In this document: positions 1 to 11,380 of the stretch, piece by piece
How positions within the stretch are numbered: position 1 is the first letter of the stretch
Layout: every line of letters begins with the position of its first letter
Source: Artocarpus heterophyllus
Lineage: Eukaryota > Streptophyta > Magnoliopsida > Rosales > Moraceae
Direction: 5' to 3'
Assembly: GCA_025403435.1 (NCBI GenBank)
Contig: CM046332.1
Span: 8,549,903 to 8,613,902 of the forward strand
Length of the DNA: 64,000 nucleotides
Translations under genes and position numbers: made by a program
Notes under the pieces: model-generated
What the model saw: the letters and a program-made list of their open reading frames with translations, nothing else
Databases searched by the model: none
Told to the model about the DNA's origin: nothing

Positions 1-1404
1 TTGAAAATATCACAATCTTATAACGATAATCCCCAACTCAGAATTCAACAAGCTGCCTTAGGGAGACTTGCCAAATTCACTTAGGAACACGGATCTCCTC
101 CTAATTAATATATGCCATCCAAGACTTGTCTGATCTAGCATATACTAACAATCATTTTCTTTGGCCATTAACTTTACTAACAAATCTCCTAGGGGAGGTT
201 AATAATAAAATTAATTTTGAGTGTATAACCATCGTTTCAACTACTTTATCTATGATTTATAATCACCACCTAGGGGTGTAAAACGATAAATCACGCTAAA
301 ATAAATTATCCCTTTGGAGATTTAACTCAATACATAATGAAATCCTTTCCTAGGGGTCAGAACCACCATGTGTCATCTATGGACCAATGATGGAGGCCCT
401 AGGTCCTCTCTTCGAAAACCTTCTCCCACTCAATATTTTAAAAACAAGGTTTTATGTTAACATGCATGAAAAATTTTTAATAAACGGCATTCCCTATTCA
501 ACATGGCATGTTATCAAATGCATGGTAAAATATATTATAATACAGACAAGCATCGCAAGATGCAAATCTACAAGCAATATAATAAACAACCATAATATCA
601 CGGTTCTATCATAGAAAAAAGAAAATAAAGATTATAAAAGATTAATAGAAACATATTATCGATTCTTCATCTTGTATCTTCTTGTTGTATTCTTCTTCAT
701 GTGGCATCCGTATTCAATTCTTCAATCTCACATAGATGAAAATTTTATTTTTCTAGTTATCATAAAATTTTATATTTCTCAAAATTGTCACAAAAAACAA
801 TATAAAAACTGTACCAAAAATGCACTGTTTTAAAAAACGGTTCTGCCTGTTATTGGCCTGCCGATTTAGGAGTTTGACTTGCTAGTCTATGACAATCGAC
901 CTACTAGTATTGGGTAACCAGCCTACCAATCGACACTGAACCAGTGCTTTTCAAATTTTTATGAAAAATAATTTTAAACAATTTTTAATTTATTTTTCAA
1001 TAATTCAAAAACGTAAAAAAATTATAAACATAGAACTGTACTTATCTCCATCTTCTCTTCAAATAATTATTTTAATAAAAATTTTATCAACCAAAATTAA
1101 AATAATAAATCCTAGACAGTGATGATAGATCGCCATCTAGTTACATGAAAAACTTAGATGCACATTCTAACATGTAAAAAACCATAACTAGCAAAATTAA
1201 TTAATTAAAATAATAAATAGAAATTTAATTAACTATAATTAATTAATAAACGTCTAGCATATAATCTCATGACAACATTATATATAGAAACCCTAGAGTG
1301 TCAGTTCTTTAAAAAATATAATTTAAACATAGAAGAGAATAAGATCACATAATTTATGTACATAACATGATCACAAAACCATAAAATCAACATAAAACCC
1401 TTGT
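1..1404 (-). other. Untranslated leader of Copia-2 with ~80-bp spaced boxes
   Basis: No credible coding frame. On the plus strand the word CCTAGGGG occurs at 188-195, 269-276 and 349-356, a spacing of 80-81 bases, with weaker relatives near 55 and 394. Read on the element's own strand this is CCCCTAGG. A GC-richer stretch at about 840-950 holds the words TTGGCCTGCCGATTT and similar, related to motifs in the Gypsy-2 and Copia-2 LTRs. The rest is AT-rich. Confidence 0.55.
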
Positions 1405-1414
1405 TCTGATACCA
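1405..1414 (-). other. Primer-binding site of Copia-2
   Basis: Plus-strand TCTGATACCA is the reverse complement of TGGTATCAGA, the usual site pairing with the 3' end of initiator tRNA-Met. It lies two bases inside the LTR end, as expected for minus-strand DNA priming. Confidence 0.85.
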
Positions 1415-1416
1415 AT

Positions 1417-3359
1417 TGTTGGAAAAACGATAGCAGCGAAATTTTTAAAAAAATCTAAATCAAAGTCTTTTCTAAATAATAAGTTTGACATGCTAACTAT
1501 ATAAATTAATAACAGATCTTACGTACCTCTTCTACATACCAAAGCCTATAGAAAAGTCTGACTAAAGAAGAACCTTTTGGAAGAGCCTCAACCAACTGAT
1601 CTTCTTACTATACTTTATCTATGATTGGAGTGCAGGTGGTCGCATATTGTACAGCCTTTTCTTCAATGGCTCTCCTACCAACCACTTGAGAAAACCAAGA
1701 GCTAAGGTTCCAGATTCCAAACAATAGCTCTGTGGGAGTTTTAGAGCTTCTTTCACTAGAAAACTCACTCTATGCTTTTCAAATGGTCTAAGAAATAATG
1801 GAAAATAGTTCCCCTTTTTATAGTAGTCAAATCTAGGTTAGTCCTTATTAGATTCGGCTTCAAAATTCGAGTTTAGATCAGTTTCTAATTGAAAACACAT
1901 GGAACATATTTTCTATTTATCTAGAGCGGTCAATCACGTCTTTGCATTCCAGTTGACTGCAGCGTCGCAGTCTAAGAGTCCAAATTGAATTCAAACTCCT
2001 CAGACTTATCTGATTAATCCAATCTCAATTAATTAGATAAATCCTAACTTATTTGACCCACGTGTCATTTTTAGAGCTTCATTTTAATTCAAATAATCCA
2101 ATAGAAAAGTTGGCTGATTAAAATAGTCATCTATAGATAAACTCATATAAATGAAATATATTGAAATAATTCATCATGTTTATCTTGAATTAATTTAACC
2201 AATAAACCAACATGAATTATTAAATCCAATCAACTTGAATTTTAGCCAATCTAATAATTAACACAAATCATCAATATGTAAGAAAAACTTGTCGTACCAT
2301 TACATGAATTATTATGAGCTAGCAAAGAGGACCAAATAGACGTATATAAATCAAGCTCCTATAATTATAAAAGAACATATCCTAGATATATATTTTATAG
2401 CTATCAACTCTAACGCTACTCCACTAAAAGCTTAGAACTACACTCTTGAACTATATAAAATTACGAAGCTCCAATAAGCTAATCGCCCATGACATATCAT
2501 AAAATGTAACATCTCTATAGGATATTAATAATTAGCTTAAGGATAAACTCTACTTTAATTTTCTAATTATTTTTATCTTATGTTCCATTATCTCACCATT
2601 AGAATACTTGCTATTCATAAATAGTATACCATTCGATTACACCTATGTATCCGAATGGTTGAGTGCTCCAATCTTCTAATTACAGGATAATACCTATAAA
2701 AGAACATCATTAACCCTACAAAAGAGCTATGGATTTTATATCTATGAATAAGGGGTCTATATCATTCAAGAGTCATATCTCTAACGTACCGGTATGTGTG
2801 CCATCATCAAATCAGGGATGTCACACTTTGGTACATTAAAAGAAACAAGTCAAAAATATGAGTCAATTGTTCATTTCAGGATTAAGACATAATATATATA
2901 ATTGTCAAAGTGACTTAATTTAAACAAACAAAATTATTAATCAAATTAATTCAACTTTTGTCCCGATCCAATATATCGCCACCTATGACAATATATCAAC
3001 GTTTCTACTCGTAAGGTCCCACTCCAATGACCAAGACAAGTCATCTCCTATTAGGGATATACACAACATAACAATCTTAACATGAATAAAGCACCCAACT
3101 TTATTTCATCAATTGCAGATCTTATCATTTAGACTATCACTTTTAAGATTCATATCTTCGGCATAATCTGTCCATCATATGCATGATCTTAAAAGTTTAG
3201 ATTAGCAGCCTCAAACTTTTGTTTGCTTATCATATATTCAACAAAAATAAACATAAAGAGGATAATATTAGGTATATAAATAATAAATAAACTCTTTATT
3301 GATTAAATGTCTCCAAAAACTTATTACATCATTTAATCCTTAAGGCACCTAGTCTAACA
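1417..3359 (-). repeat. 5' LTR of Copia-2, reverse orientation (1943 bp)
   Basis: On the minus strand it starts TGTTAGAC (3359 leftwards) and ends TTCCAACA (1417). It aligns through its length by eye with the plus-strand LTR at 35994-38011, for example the shared opening (CCTTAAGGA against CCTAAGGA, then repeated TTTATTTATTATTTATATA) and the shared TATAAAAAGGGG box. A GC-rich palindrome (GACTGC, six-base spacer, GCAGTC; 1955-1972) sits about 130 bases upstream of the TATA box. The other flank is outside the window, so no target duplication can be tested. Confidence 0.85.
1815..1822 (-). promoter_or_regulatory. TATA box of the Copia-2 LTR
   Basis: Minus-strand TATAAAAA followed by GGGG, in the same position as 37613-37620 of the related solo LTR. 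It probably sets the start of the retroelement transcript. Confidence 0.6.
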
Positions 3360-5523
3360 CCTCAACCAAATCAAAGCAATCTTGAACATGCCTTCACTAC
3401 GAACCAAGCAAGATAGTTAGAAGCTCATAGGTTGAGTGGCTGCATTAAGCTGATTCATTGCCAAGTCGTTCCAGTTACTTAGAATAAACAAAAAGTTCGA
3501 GTGAAGTGACCAGTGCTAGCATGCAGGCTTTTCAAGATCTAAAAAATATCTTTGACCCTCCTATTCTGTTGAAACCAATAGCAAGGAAGCCTTCGTACCT
3601 TTATCTAACAATATCCAAAACAACAGTAAGCTCTGCTCTTATGAGAGAAGAGGACTTGATTTAGAAGCCAGTGTCCTTCTCTAGCCATACTTTGTTCGAT
3701 GCAGATACGAGGTATGCAATCATTTAGAAATTAGCCTTTGCATTGATAACATCAGCTTGAAAGTTACACCCATATTTTCAAGGCCACATAATTGTCGTAC
3801 TCTCAACTTACCCCATGTAAGCCATCTTGTACAAGCCTCGTGTCTCTAGAAGGTTGACAAAGTGGGTGGTCAAGCTCATCGAGTCCGACATCAAATATAG
3901 ACCTAGAATGGCACTGATGGTTTAAGTCCTAGCAAACTTTATGATAGAACTGACTTACGAGCCAAAAGATGAAGAGCCAAGAGTTTGGACAATGCAAGTC
4001 AATGGTTCAACGAATGAGAATGGCTCAGAGGTTGGCATGCTTTTAAAGTCACCAACAGGCAAAGAGATCAAATAATCCTTCTGATTAGGCTTCAAAGCAA
4101 CAAACAATGAGCAAAGTATGAAGCCATGAATGCAAGGATGAGATTGACAAAGGCACTAAGGGCTATAAAGCTCATCATTGAGAGCAATTTGACTCTTATC
4201 GTCAACTAGATGACGGGAGAGTTCGTTGCATGAGACGAGAAGATGATTGCCAATTTGGATGTCATGAGAAAATTGAAGTCTCAATTCAATAGGTTTAAGG
4301 TGAAGCATGTCTCTTGAGAGTCAGATTCAGAAGCTAATGCATTGGACAACCTTGGTTCATCGATAGAAGTAAAGGAAAAAAGTTCATTCCTCTCAGGTAC
4401 ATCGAGCATCCAAGTATTATGAAGATAGAGTAAGCATGCTGTATGGACCTAAGAGACAATTGGAAGACCGATTGAAATGTACATCAAGGAACGATGGATG
4501 TCGAATGACAAACTGGTGGCCAAGAAGATCAAAATTCAATCAACAAGATGCTACCTCATTGTAGGGAAACTTTACAAATGCTCACTCATCAGACCTTAGC
4601 TTCGTTTCTTAGGAAAGGAAAAAGCAGAGAAAGTAATCCGAGAAATTCATGAAGGCAACTACGACAATCACTTAGTGCGAGATTACTCTGCAATAAGGTT
4701 AAGCGTCAAGGTTACTATTGGCCAATGATGCTCAATGATTTAGAGGAATTTGTACAAAAGTGTGATAGTTGTCAAAGGCATGCGCAGATCATCCACCAAC
4801 CAATTGAAGAGCTTTTCCTTGATAAACCGCCATAGCCGTTCATGAAATACTTCATCAACATTATAGGTCTGTTCCCACCAACTCTAGGCCAAGTGACATA
4901 TTTGCTCATCCTGAGAGATTATTTCTCGAAATGGGTCGAGATTGAAACTTATGTTGACATTAAAGAGAAAGACGTTGAGCATTTTTGGAGGAATATCATA
5001 TGTAGGTTTGGGGTGCCCAAAGAGATTTTTACAGATAATGGTCCTTAGTTCATCTCAAGCACATTCCAAAAAATTCTACAAAGACTCATTTTGTGCTTCT
5101 CTACCCAAGGCATCCACAAGGTAATGAACAAGCTGAAGCGACAAACAAGATGATTGTGAAGAATTTGAAGAAAAAACTTGAGGCTAGAAAAGGTTGCTGG
5201 GTGAAAGAGCTGCCATTGGTGTTATGGGCATACATAACAACCCCTCGGTGAGCAATGGGTAAGTCTCCATTCTCATTGGTTAATGGAATAGAGGCGGTAA
5301 TCCTGGCTAAAGTAGTCGCCCATGACCTGCACATCAGCTACTCTCTTGAGAACAGGCAACTCAACTATGAAATGCTAAAGGATAACCTCGACTTGATCGA
5401 CGAAAAAAGGGATAATGCTCTCTACCGTCTCGTTCAATATCAACGAGCTGTGGCAAGGTATAATAATTCCAAAGTCAAGATTCAAAGACTTGTAGAAAGG
5501 GAGCTCTTCCTTAAAAGGGTATA
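3360..5523 (+). pseudogene. Decayed Ty3/gypsy (Tat-type) pol: RT end, two RNase H domains, integrase
   Basis: Conceptual translation in shifting frames gives, in order: the reverse-transcriptase connection (3360-3500, near KLIG.VAALS.FIAKS), a first RNase H, a second archaeal-like RNase H (about 3990-4330, with WTMQVNGSTNENG and GFKATNN), the integrase zinc region (about 4560-4800), the integrase core (4842-5048, with LRDYFSKWVEIE and FTDNG) and the integrase tail to about 5520. Two RNase H domains are the hallmark of the Tat lineage, known from family studies; the lineage call is inferred. Stops and frameshifts are frequent, so nothing full-length can be made. The 5' part is cut off by Copia-2 at 3359/3360. 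No LTR of this element was recognised downstream. Confidence 0.8.
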
Positions 5524-7149
5524 ATTACTAATTAGTTCCAACTAACCTTCTAAACACATGCTTGGTTAAACCACCCACTCATTTGCCTCAAGACTACACC
5601 AAAAAAATCGACTAGCCCACAATTCCTTTCCTCCCACTTCAATAACTCCCTCATTCCAGCGACTAAGAACTTCTTCAAGAGAGAACACCACCCCTATGAA
5701 GCCAACGCTCAAGTCGAGACCTACCCCTCCAGCAACATACATCTGATTTTTTTTTTCTCTTATTTTTGGCTGAATATCTATTTTGTTTTGATTGGCTGCT
5801 TGTTGTAAATCAGTTTGAGATATTTTCTGCAATTACAGAAAGAAAGAGAGTTGTGTAAGGGTTATTGTTTGATTTTTTTGCTGTTTGTTTCAAATTCAAT
5901 CGTTGAGAGGGATTTTTTTTTTTTTTGCTTTTTCTAATTAATCTCATATCTTTTTTCAGTTTTGTTTTATTTCCTATTTGCCTATTTATTCTATGAATTA
6001 TTTATTTACTAAAAAGCCCTCCTTTATTTGATCACGTCTTACAAGTGACCTGTTTGGGTAAAAAATTAACCAATTTTGACAGAAAGGTATAAATTGCTCC
6101 TAATTAAAGATTTTGGAGGTGTTTCGCCGAGATTAAAAAGAGAGAGAATAAACTACACTTTTTAAATAGTTTAGGACAATCTGAGTCAATAAAAAAAAAA
6201 AAAAAAACCAATTCCTTTCTGAGGGATAAGTTTCATAATCCCGTAAGAAAGAGCCAAAAAGGCTACAATTTATAAAAATGGAAGGTCCTCCCTTCTCTGC
6301 TCTGTTTTCTACTTTCAGCTTTGGAGTATGACGCTATAAAACGACTACCATTTCTCTCTCTACAAAATAAAATAAAGACACCATCTTTCTTCCCCCTCCC
6401 TCTTTCTTTTTCGTTTTTTCTGGTTTGGGACTCTAACCATGTTGAACCGCCATATCTGGTGATTCACCAACTCTGCTGTCCGCTTCAGAAAATGATCTAA
6501 ACTGATCACAAATCAATACACTGTTGATTGGAGGAAGTATTTATTCTGACCAAGCAAGAAATGAGAGATGGAACAATCAGATAAAATCCCTGAGATGATA
6601 AGGAATTGTGAGAACTTAATGGTTTTTATTTTTATTTATAAATATACTTTTTAGAGGATTGAAGTTTTCACTTTTAACTTTTCTCAGTTGAACCCTTTTG
6701 AGAGAGGGAGTAATTTTGCTGTATACAAGGAAAAATAAAAAAAGATTTTGCAGCTAGCTTTTCCTTGCTTAAATGGAATTTGACTGAGCACTGCTTCATT
6801 AGTTTATAACCAAATAGCTTTTTTTTTGTTTGTTTGTTTTTGATTGTAACCAGAGGCGGATTTTGTAACTTTCCCTCATTTTTTTTCTAAATCCAGTGTG
6901 AATATAGCCTCTAACGTTTCCAATAACAAAATTGAAATTCTATCCACCTTTTTTCAATGCCTCATTGGAAATTTGGAATTTTCTGACAAAAGTACAGCCT
7001 TATTGTTACCCATCACTTTATCATTATTTTTTTTTATTATCTCTCTTTTTTTGGGATGAACAGTAGTGCTAATAGTTCAAATATTAATTAAGAACCTTAT
7101 GGAGGAAGTATGTTGATTACTAATATCATAATCCGTTATTCACATCTTT
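5524..7149 (+). other. Non-coding interval upstream of the CNX2 remnant
   Basis: No coding frame recognised. It holds homopolymer tracts (A/T runs near 5750, 5910, 6190 and 7030) and a pyrimidine-rich stretch at 6340-6420. It may include the former promoter, first exon and first intron of CNX2, because the recognisable CNX2 sequence starts at about 7150, but no exon boundary is proven. Confidence 0.4.
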
Positions 7150-7748
7150 GTGCACGAGGTAAAGCCTGGATATGGCTCAAATACTGCCTTGAGAAGCCTT
7201 GAGGATGAAGGTGTATCCGGTATTCCAATGAGGCGGTATGGCACTTGTTTTGTCAAGTTGCCAGAAGATGTTCTGAAAGATGATAATTCTGTTTCTCAAA
7301 TGCTAATCGATTCGTTCGGAAGGCTGCATACTTAAGGATCTCGCTAACCGAGCGTTGCAATCTGCAGTGTCAGTGCTATAAGCCAGCTGAGGGCGTGGAG
7401 CTCACTCCCAAACCTCAACTTCTCAGCGAAGACGAGATTCTTCATGTTGCCAGTTTGTTTACTAGCTCTGTAGTCGATAAAATGCGGTTGGCCGGGGGTG
7501 AACCAACTGTAAGGAAAGACATCGAAAATATATGTTTACGCTTGTCTAACCTGAGAGGACTGAAGATGCTGGCTATGACTACGATGGAATTGCTCTTGCA
7601 TCGAAACTTCCAAGGCCCAAGGAGTGTGGACTTAGCTCTTTGAGCATTAGTCCTGGCAAAGTTTGAATTTCTTACCAGGCGCAAAGGGCATCATAAAGTT
7701 CTGGAATCGATCAATGCTGCTATTGAACTTGGTTGCAATCCTGTTAAA
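7150..7748 (+). pseudogene. CNX2: CNX2 (MoaA-type GTP 3',8-cyclase) pseudogene, 5' exon
   Basis: The translation matches plant CNX2, the mitochondrial radical-SAM enzyme that converts GTP to the cyclic precursor in molybdenum-cofactor synthesis. Visible blocks are DSFGRLHT, SLTERCNLQC, LAGGEPTVRKDIENICL and [12 protein letters not shown], ending NPVK before a GT donor at 7749. Breaks: a four-base deletion at about 7333 puts a TAA after GRLHT; a frameshift after AMTT (about 7583); and loss of about seven codons near 7650. The radical-SAM cysteines read C-NLQ-C-Q-C, so the third cysteine is displaced by one residue from the required CX3CX2C. The N-terminal targeting part is not clearly recognised. 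The next exon lies 10 kb away, beyond the Copia-1 insertion. Confidence 0.88.
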
Positions 7749-9412
7749 GTATGTACTGCTCCCTTATGCCTGCATATTTTAAGGTTGTTGATGTTGGGTT
7801 TGGTGTCCTAAAAGCTGTGACATTGTACATATTGTTAATAAATAAATAAAATGACATTTATTATTATTTTGGTTGATTATATGTATTATGAATACATTTA
7901 TAAACATCAAGAAAATTCCATGATTATTTATGTGACTATAAATTTAGCATATAAGTGTTATTTGCTTGGGGATAAAATTTATAGATAATAATCTAAATAG
8001 TCTGTAATAATTAATTAAAGTTTGGGATCTTTAATTAAAAAATTACAAGTACGGTCCAATCTCATCTAAAATGGAATAGTCATTATCCGGACTATTAATG
8101 TAGAGACATTGGGTTGGAGGTACTTTATATAATGAGATTATATAGGACTGGACCAGATAAATTATGAATCTCTAATAATCATCCGTTACAAATAGAGTAT
8201 TCAAATTTATCACTATGATGATCATATATTTGACAGTCTTAATCCTGAGTATTTATTAGACTCCTATTTATTACATTATGTTTTTTGACTTGCATGGTAA
8301 GATTTGTCTAAGCACAGATTGTAACTTAGCATCTTGGAAACATAAAGTAATAAATGGCTGGGAATAATATTATACAGATATGGAATCCATTCCTTCCCTA
8401 TGGAAGTTAGAAAAATAGTTCTCTTGAGTGATAATTCAAGGTTTGAACAATAGATCGCTCGTTCATAATAAGATTATGAATTAATTGTTCATTAGAGAAT
8501 TATTGGAACTCAAGGATAAAGAGGTAATAAGAGAGGTAAACGGAAATTGAACCTAGCTCTTATTATGAACTATTTATGGAGGACTGACTTATATGTAATG
8601 ATTATATCAATGGACTACTCGTTAATTTTCTTTGAGTAATTATACTATAATCTCAAGAGTTCAGTTTCAGGTTTTTGGTGGAGTAACACTGAAACTAATA
8701 AATTTGGCACATTAATTAAAGAGTTTAATTAAATGTCAAATTTATTGGAGCTTGGGTTATAGGTCCATAGGTCCCCAATACCACCTCTGTAACACTATAT
8801 TGGATTTTTCATAGAATGAGTTATACATGTTTAATTTAGAATTTTTGAATTCTGAATTAATTTTTCACACTTGAATTATTAACGTGACACAGAAAAATGT
8901 TTTCTGTGACACATAATGTAATGTGATAAATGTTGTCACATTTAACTGAGCATTAGTTAATTAACTGATAATTGTTAAAATCTATTCTTAAATAAATATG
9001 ATTTATTTTTGAATTTAGATTTGGATATATATATATATATATGGTTTTGAACCAAATCTTTTTATATATATATATAAGATTTTATAATATATTAATATAT
9101 ATATATATATTAATATAATATTATAATTTAAAAAAAAAAAAAAAGGGGAAAGCCGTGAATGAGATTCACGCTTCCCCCAACACACACACATATATATATA
9201 TACATATGTGAAGACCGAATCACAGGTTGTGATTCGGTCAAAGAAAGAAAAAGAAAAAAAAAAAAAAAAAGGGAAAGTTTTTTTTATATATGTGCATATG
9301 TGTGTGAAGTGTTGACCGAATAAGGATTCGGGTAACAAGAAGTGAAACGGAAAAGAAAAGAAGAAAAAGGAAAGGAAAAGAAAAGGGAAAGAAAAATGAC
9401 TAATGGCTCAGT

Positions 9413-9420
9413 TATAAAAA
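9413..9420 (+). promoter_or_regulatory. TATA box of Copia-1 5' LTR
   Basis: TATAAAAA lies about 310 bases before the AATAAA signal, which would give a normal U3-R-U5 arrangement with transcription starting near 9445. The second copy is in the 3' LTR near 17021. Confidence 0.55.
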
Positions 9421-9719
9421 GAGAGAGATAACAGTTATCTCGGTAATTTTTTTCATATAATTTTTAGAGAGAAAAACTGAGAGTTCTTCTCTAAAGAAAA
9501 AGGTTTGCTATCTCATGTGTTGAGTACATAGCAGATTCAGAAAAGTGTGAGGATAATTCATTCTTGCAGTTTGACGCCCACTCGTCTTTCCATTGGTGTG
9601 GAGGCCTGGTTTGGAAGATCGTGGTGTCAAAGAGGAAAGCTAGGATACCCTGATAGTCTTCAAAAGGTTAGTAAAAAATTCCTAAAGCTTTCTGTAATTA
9701 AAATTATATATCTATTCCC

Positions 9720-9725
9720 AATAAA
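9720..9725 (+). terminator. Possible polyadenylation signal of Copia-1 LTR
   Basis: AATAAA sits 73 bases before the LTR end. In the 3' LTR the same signal (near 17323) would act in transcript end formation. Assigned by motif and position only. Confidence 0.4.
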
Positions 9726-9800
9726 ACAAAGTTTTCAGAAAATTTTTGTTTGTCAACGATCCGTTCCTTCCGCTGCATTTCATGTTTTAATTCCAACAAA

Positions 9801-9811
9801 TGGCATCAGAG
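9801..9811 (+). other. Primer-binding site of Copia-1
   Basis: TGGCATCAGAG, two bases after the 5' LTR end, differs by one base from the usual TGGTATCAGAG that pairs with initiator tRNA-Met. Confidence 0.8.
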
Positions 9812-11380
9812 AGGGTTATAGCATATATAATTTTAATTAAACATGATTTTATTTTGATGATATCATGTTTTTGATGCATGTTTGTGGGCACTTTGCATCT
9901 TTATTAATTTTTATTCATGTGATGAATGGTTGTTTAATGAAAGGATTTTTGGTCGTTAATTATATGGTCCTTTTGGATTAATAATTTTTATTTTCAGTTT
10001 GATTAGATCAATCTGTGTAAACCCATAAAGGGGTATAGGCTTTTTGTAATTTATTATCATTATTTTTTCTTCTCTCCTCTCTTTCACTTGCTACACGTGG
10101 AGCGATGAAGAAAAAGATGTCCATTGGATTTTTTGGCCCAGTTGAGAACTATGGGCCTATCAGATTTCAAAGGCAATCCAGCAAATCGTTGCACAATAAA
10201 CCATTTGATGAAGACCACAAAATTGGAGCAGGGAATTATGTATAAATTACAAGAAGACCCCTGTAATTTTATTTTTTTTATTTTTATTCTTTGGGTTGTA
10301 ATTTTAATTATCCAAAAAGACCCGGTCAAAAATTTATTGTTTATTTTCATTTTTATTTTCATATGATGATTGAGATAACATGTTCATGCATGATAACATG
10401 TCATCTAGGAAAGTGCCCACTTATAGTTATTGTAACATGACATGCATACACTTAGCATATTATTTTAATAAAGGAGTTTATAAAATGAATTAATATGTGT
10501 TAGCATTAATTTAATAAGATTAAATTAATTGGGTTGGTTTTATAGAAACTTAATTTATTAATCAACCAAATAATGTGAATTTAGTTTTAACAGTTAAGAC
10601 TTGGTAAAATTCACATTAATTCTAAGTTATCTAATTTTAAATTGTTTAATATTTGGTAACTTAGACAATTCATAATAAATTTAGATTTTTAGAAAATCTG
10701 GTAATTTATTTAAGTGTAAATAGAATGAGATTCTATTAACACATAATATAATCTAGTAATTAAAAATTGTTTTTAACTACTAGAATTATGAAGCATATGA
10801 TGTTTTATAAGATAAAACACATCTTTTAAAATAATGAGTGGGAGAAGGTAATATGACAATATAACTTGCGGTCTCCACTATTAGTACAACACCGTGAGAT
10901 TTAGGTGGCGCCTCGCGACGCTTTGATTTCGTCCTCCCTACGGAGGGTGTCCATTTAAATCAATATCAAGGTTGGCTTCCTTGAGATAGGATTTTATAAT
11001 GTATTTCAAAATTGACCTACCCTACGGCGGCAATTTTGAGTTAAGTTGTTAAAATCCAAAATAGTGGGTTACACTCATAAAGACATAATTAAATTGTTAA
11101 TTATATCTTGACCAAAATAAACGGTTATTAATAAATATAGAAAATATGAGATATTTTGAATATATTTATTAATTGAGAATGTCTCAATTCAATTCATAAA
11201 TAATTTGACTACCCTACGGCGGCACTTTATTTAAATTGAATAATCGTGGAATTAGTAAAATATTTTTTTTTGTGTTTTTCATATGCATCATGCATCACGT
11301 TTACTATTCCAAAACATATATTTATGATGTTTATGCAACCATTTTAATTTATGCTATTTTATTTATTTATTACAGCGACA
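9812..11380 (+). other. Long untranslated leader of Copia-1
   Basis: About 1.57 kb with no coding frame of note. The box CCCTACGG recurs at 10936-10943, 11020-11027 and 11212-11219; two copies extend to CCCTACGGCGGCA. The first two are 84 bases apart. A T-rich tract ending in ACAG (11372-11375), directly before the gag ATG at 11381, looks like a splice acceptor, so the leader may be partly spliced out. That is inference. Confidence 0.6.

Larger units (their letters stand above)
1..3359 (-). mobile_element. Ty1/copia-type element 'Copia-2', 5' part only
   Basis: The minus strand shows a complete LTR (1417-3359), then a primer-binding site (1405-1414) and an untranslated leader running out of the window at base 1. 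The gag-pol frame and second LTR must lie to the left, outside the window. The LTR is of the same family as the plus-strand solo LTR at 35994-38011. On the right the element abuts Gypsy reverse-transcriptase coding sequence at 3360, so it inserted into that older element. Family assignment (tRNA-Met primed, TG...CA LTR) is by motif; the Copia superfamily is an inference from LTR and leader similarity of design to Copia-1, since no coding region is visible. Confidence 0.75.
7792..9798 (+). repeat. 5' LTR of Copia-1 (2007 bp)
   Basis: Starts TGTTGGGTTTGG and ends TTCCAACA. It is nearly identical to 15385-17401. It contains AT dinucleotide runs (9027-9120), a polypurine stretch (9340-9400) and a series of inverted repeats upstream of the TATA box: CGTGAATGAGATTCACG at 9154-9170; perfect 12-base arms GACCGAATCACA / TGTGATTCGGTC around GGT at 9213-9239; and a shorter CCGAAT/ATTCGG pair near 9313-9328. 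Confidence 0.97.

Noticed and set aside
5566..5832. 88-codon minus-strand frame downstream of the Tat-type pol
   Set aside because: No recognisable domain, and it overlaps homopolymer-rich non-coding DNA.
9547..9840. 97-codon frame across the Copia-1 5' LTR end (and its twin at 17171-17425)
   Set aside because: It runs through the LTR border and primer site and has no family features; a chance frame repeated because LTRs repeat.
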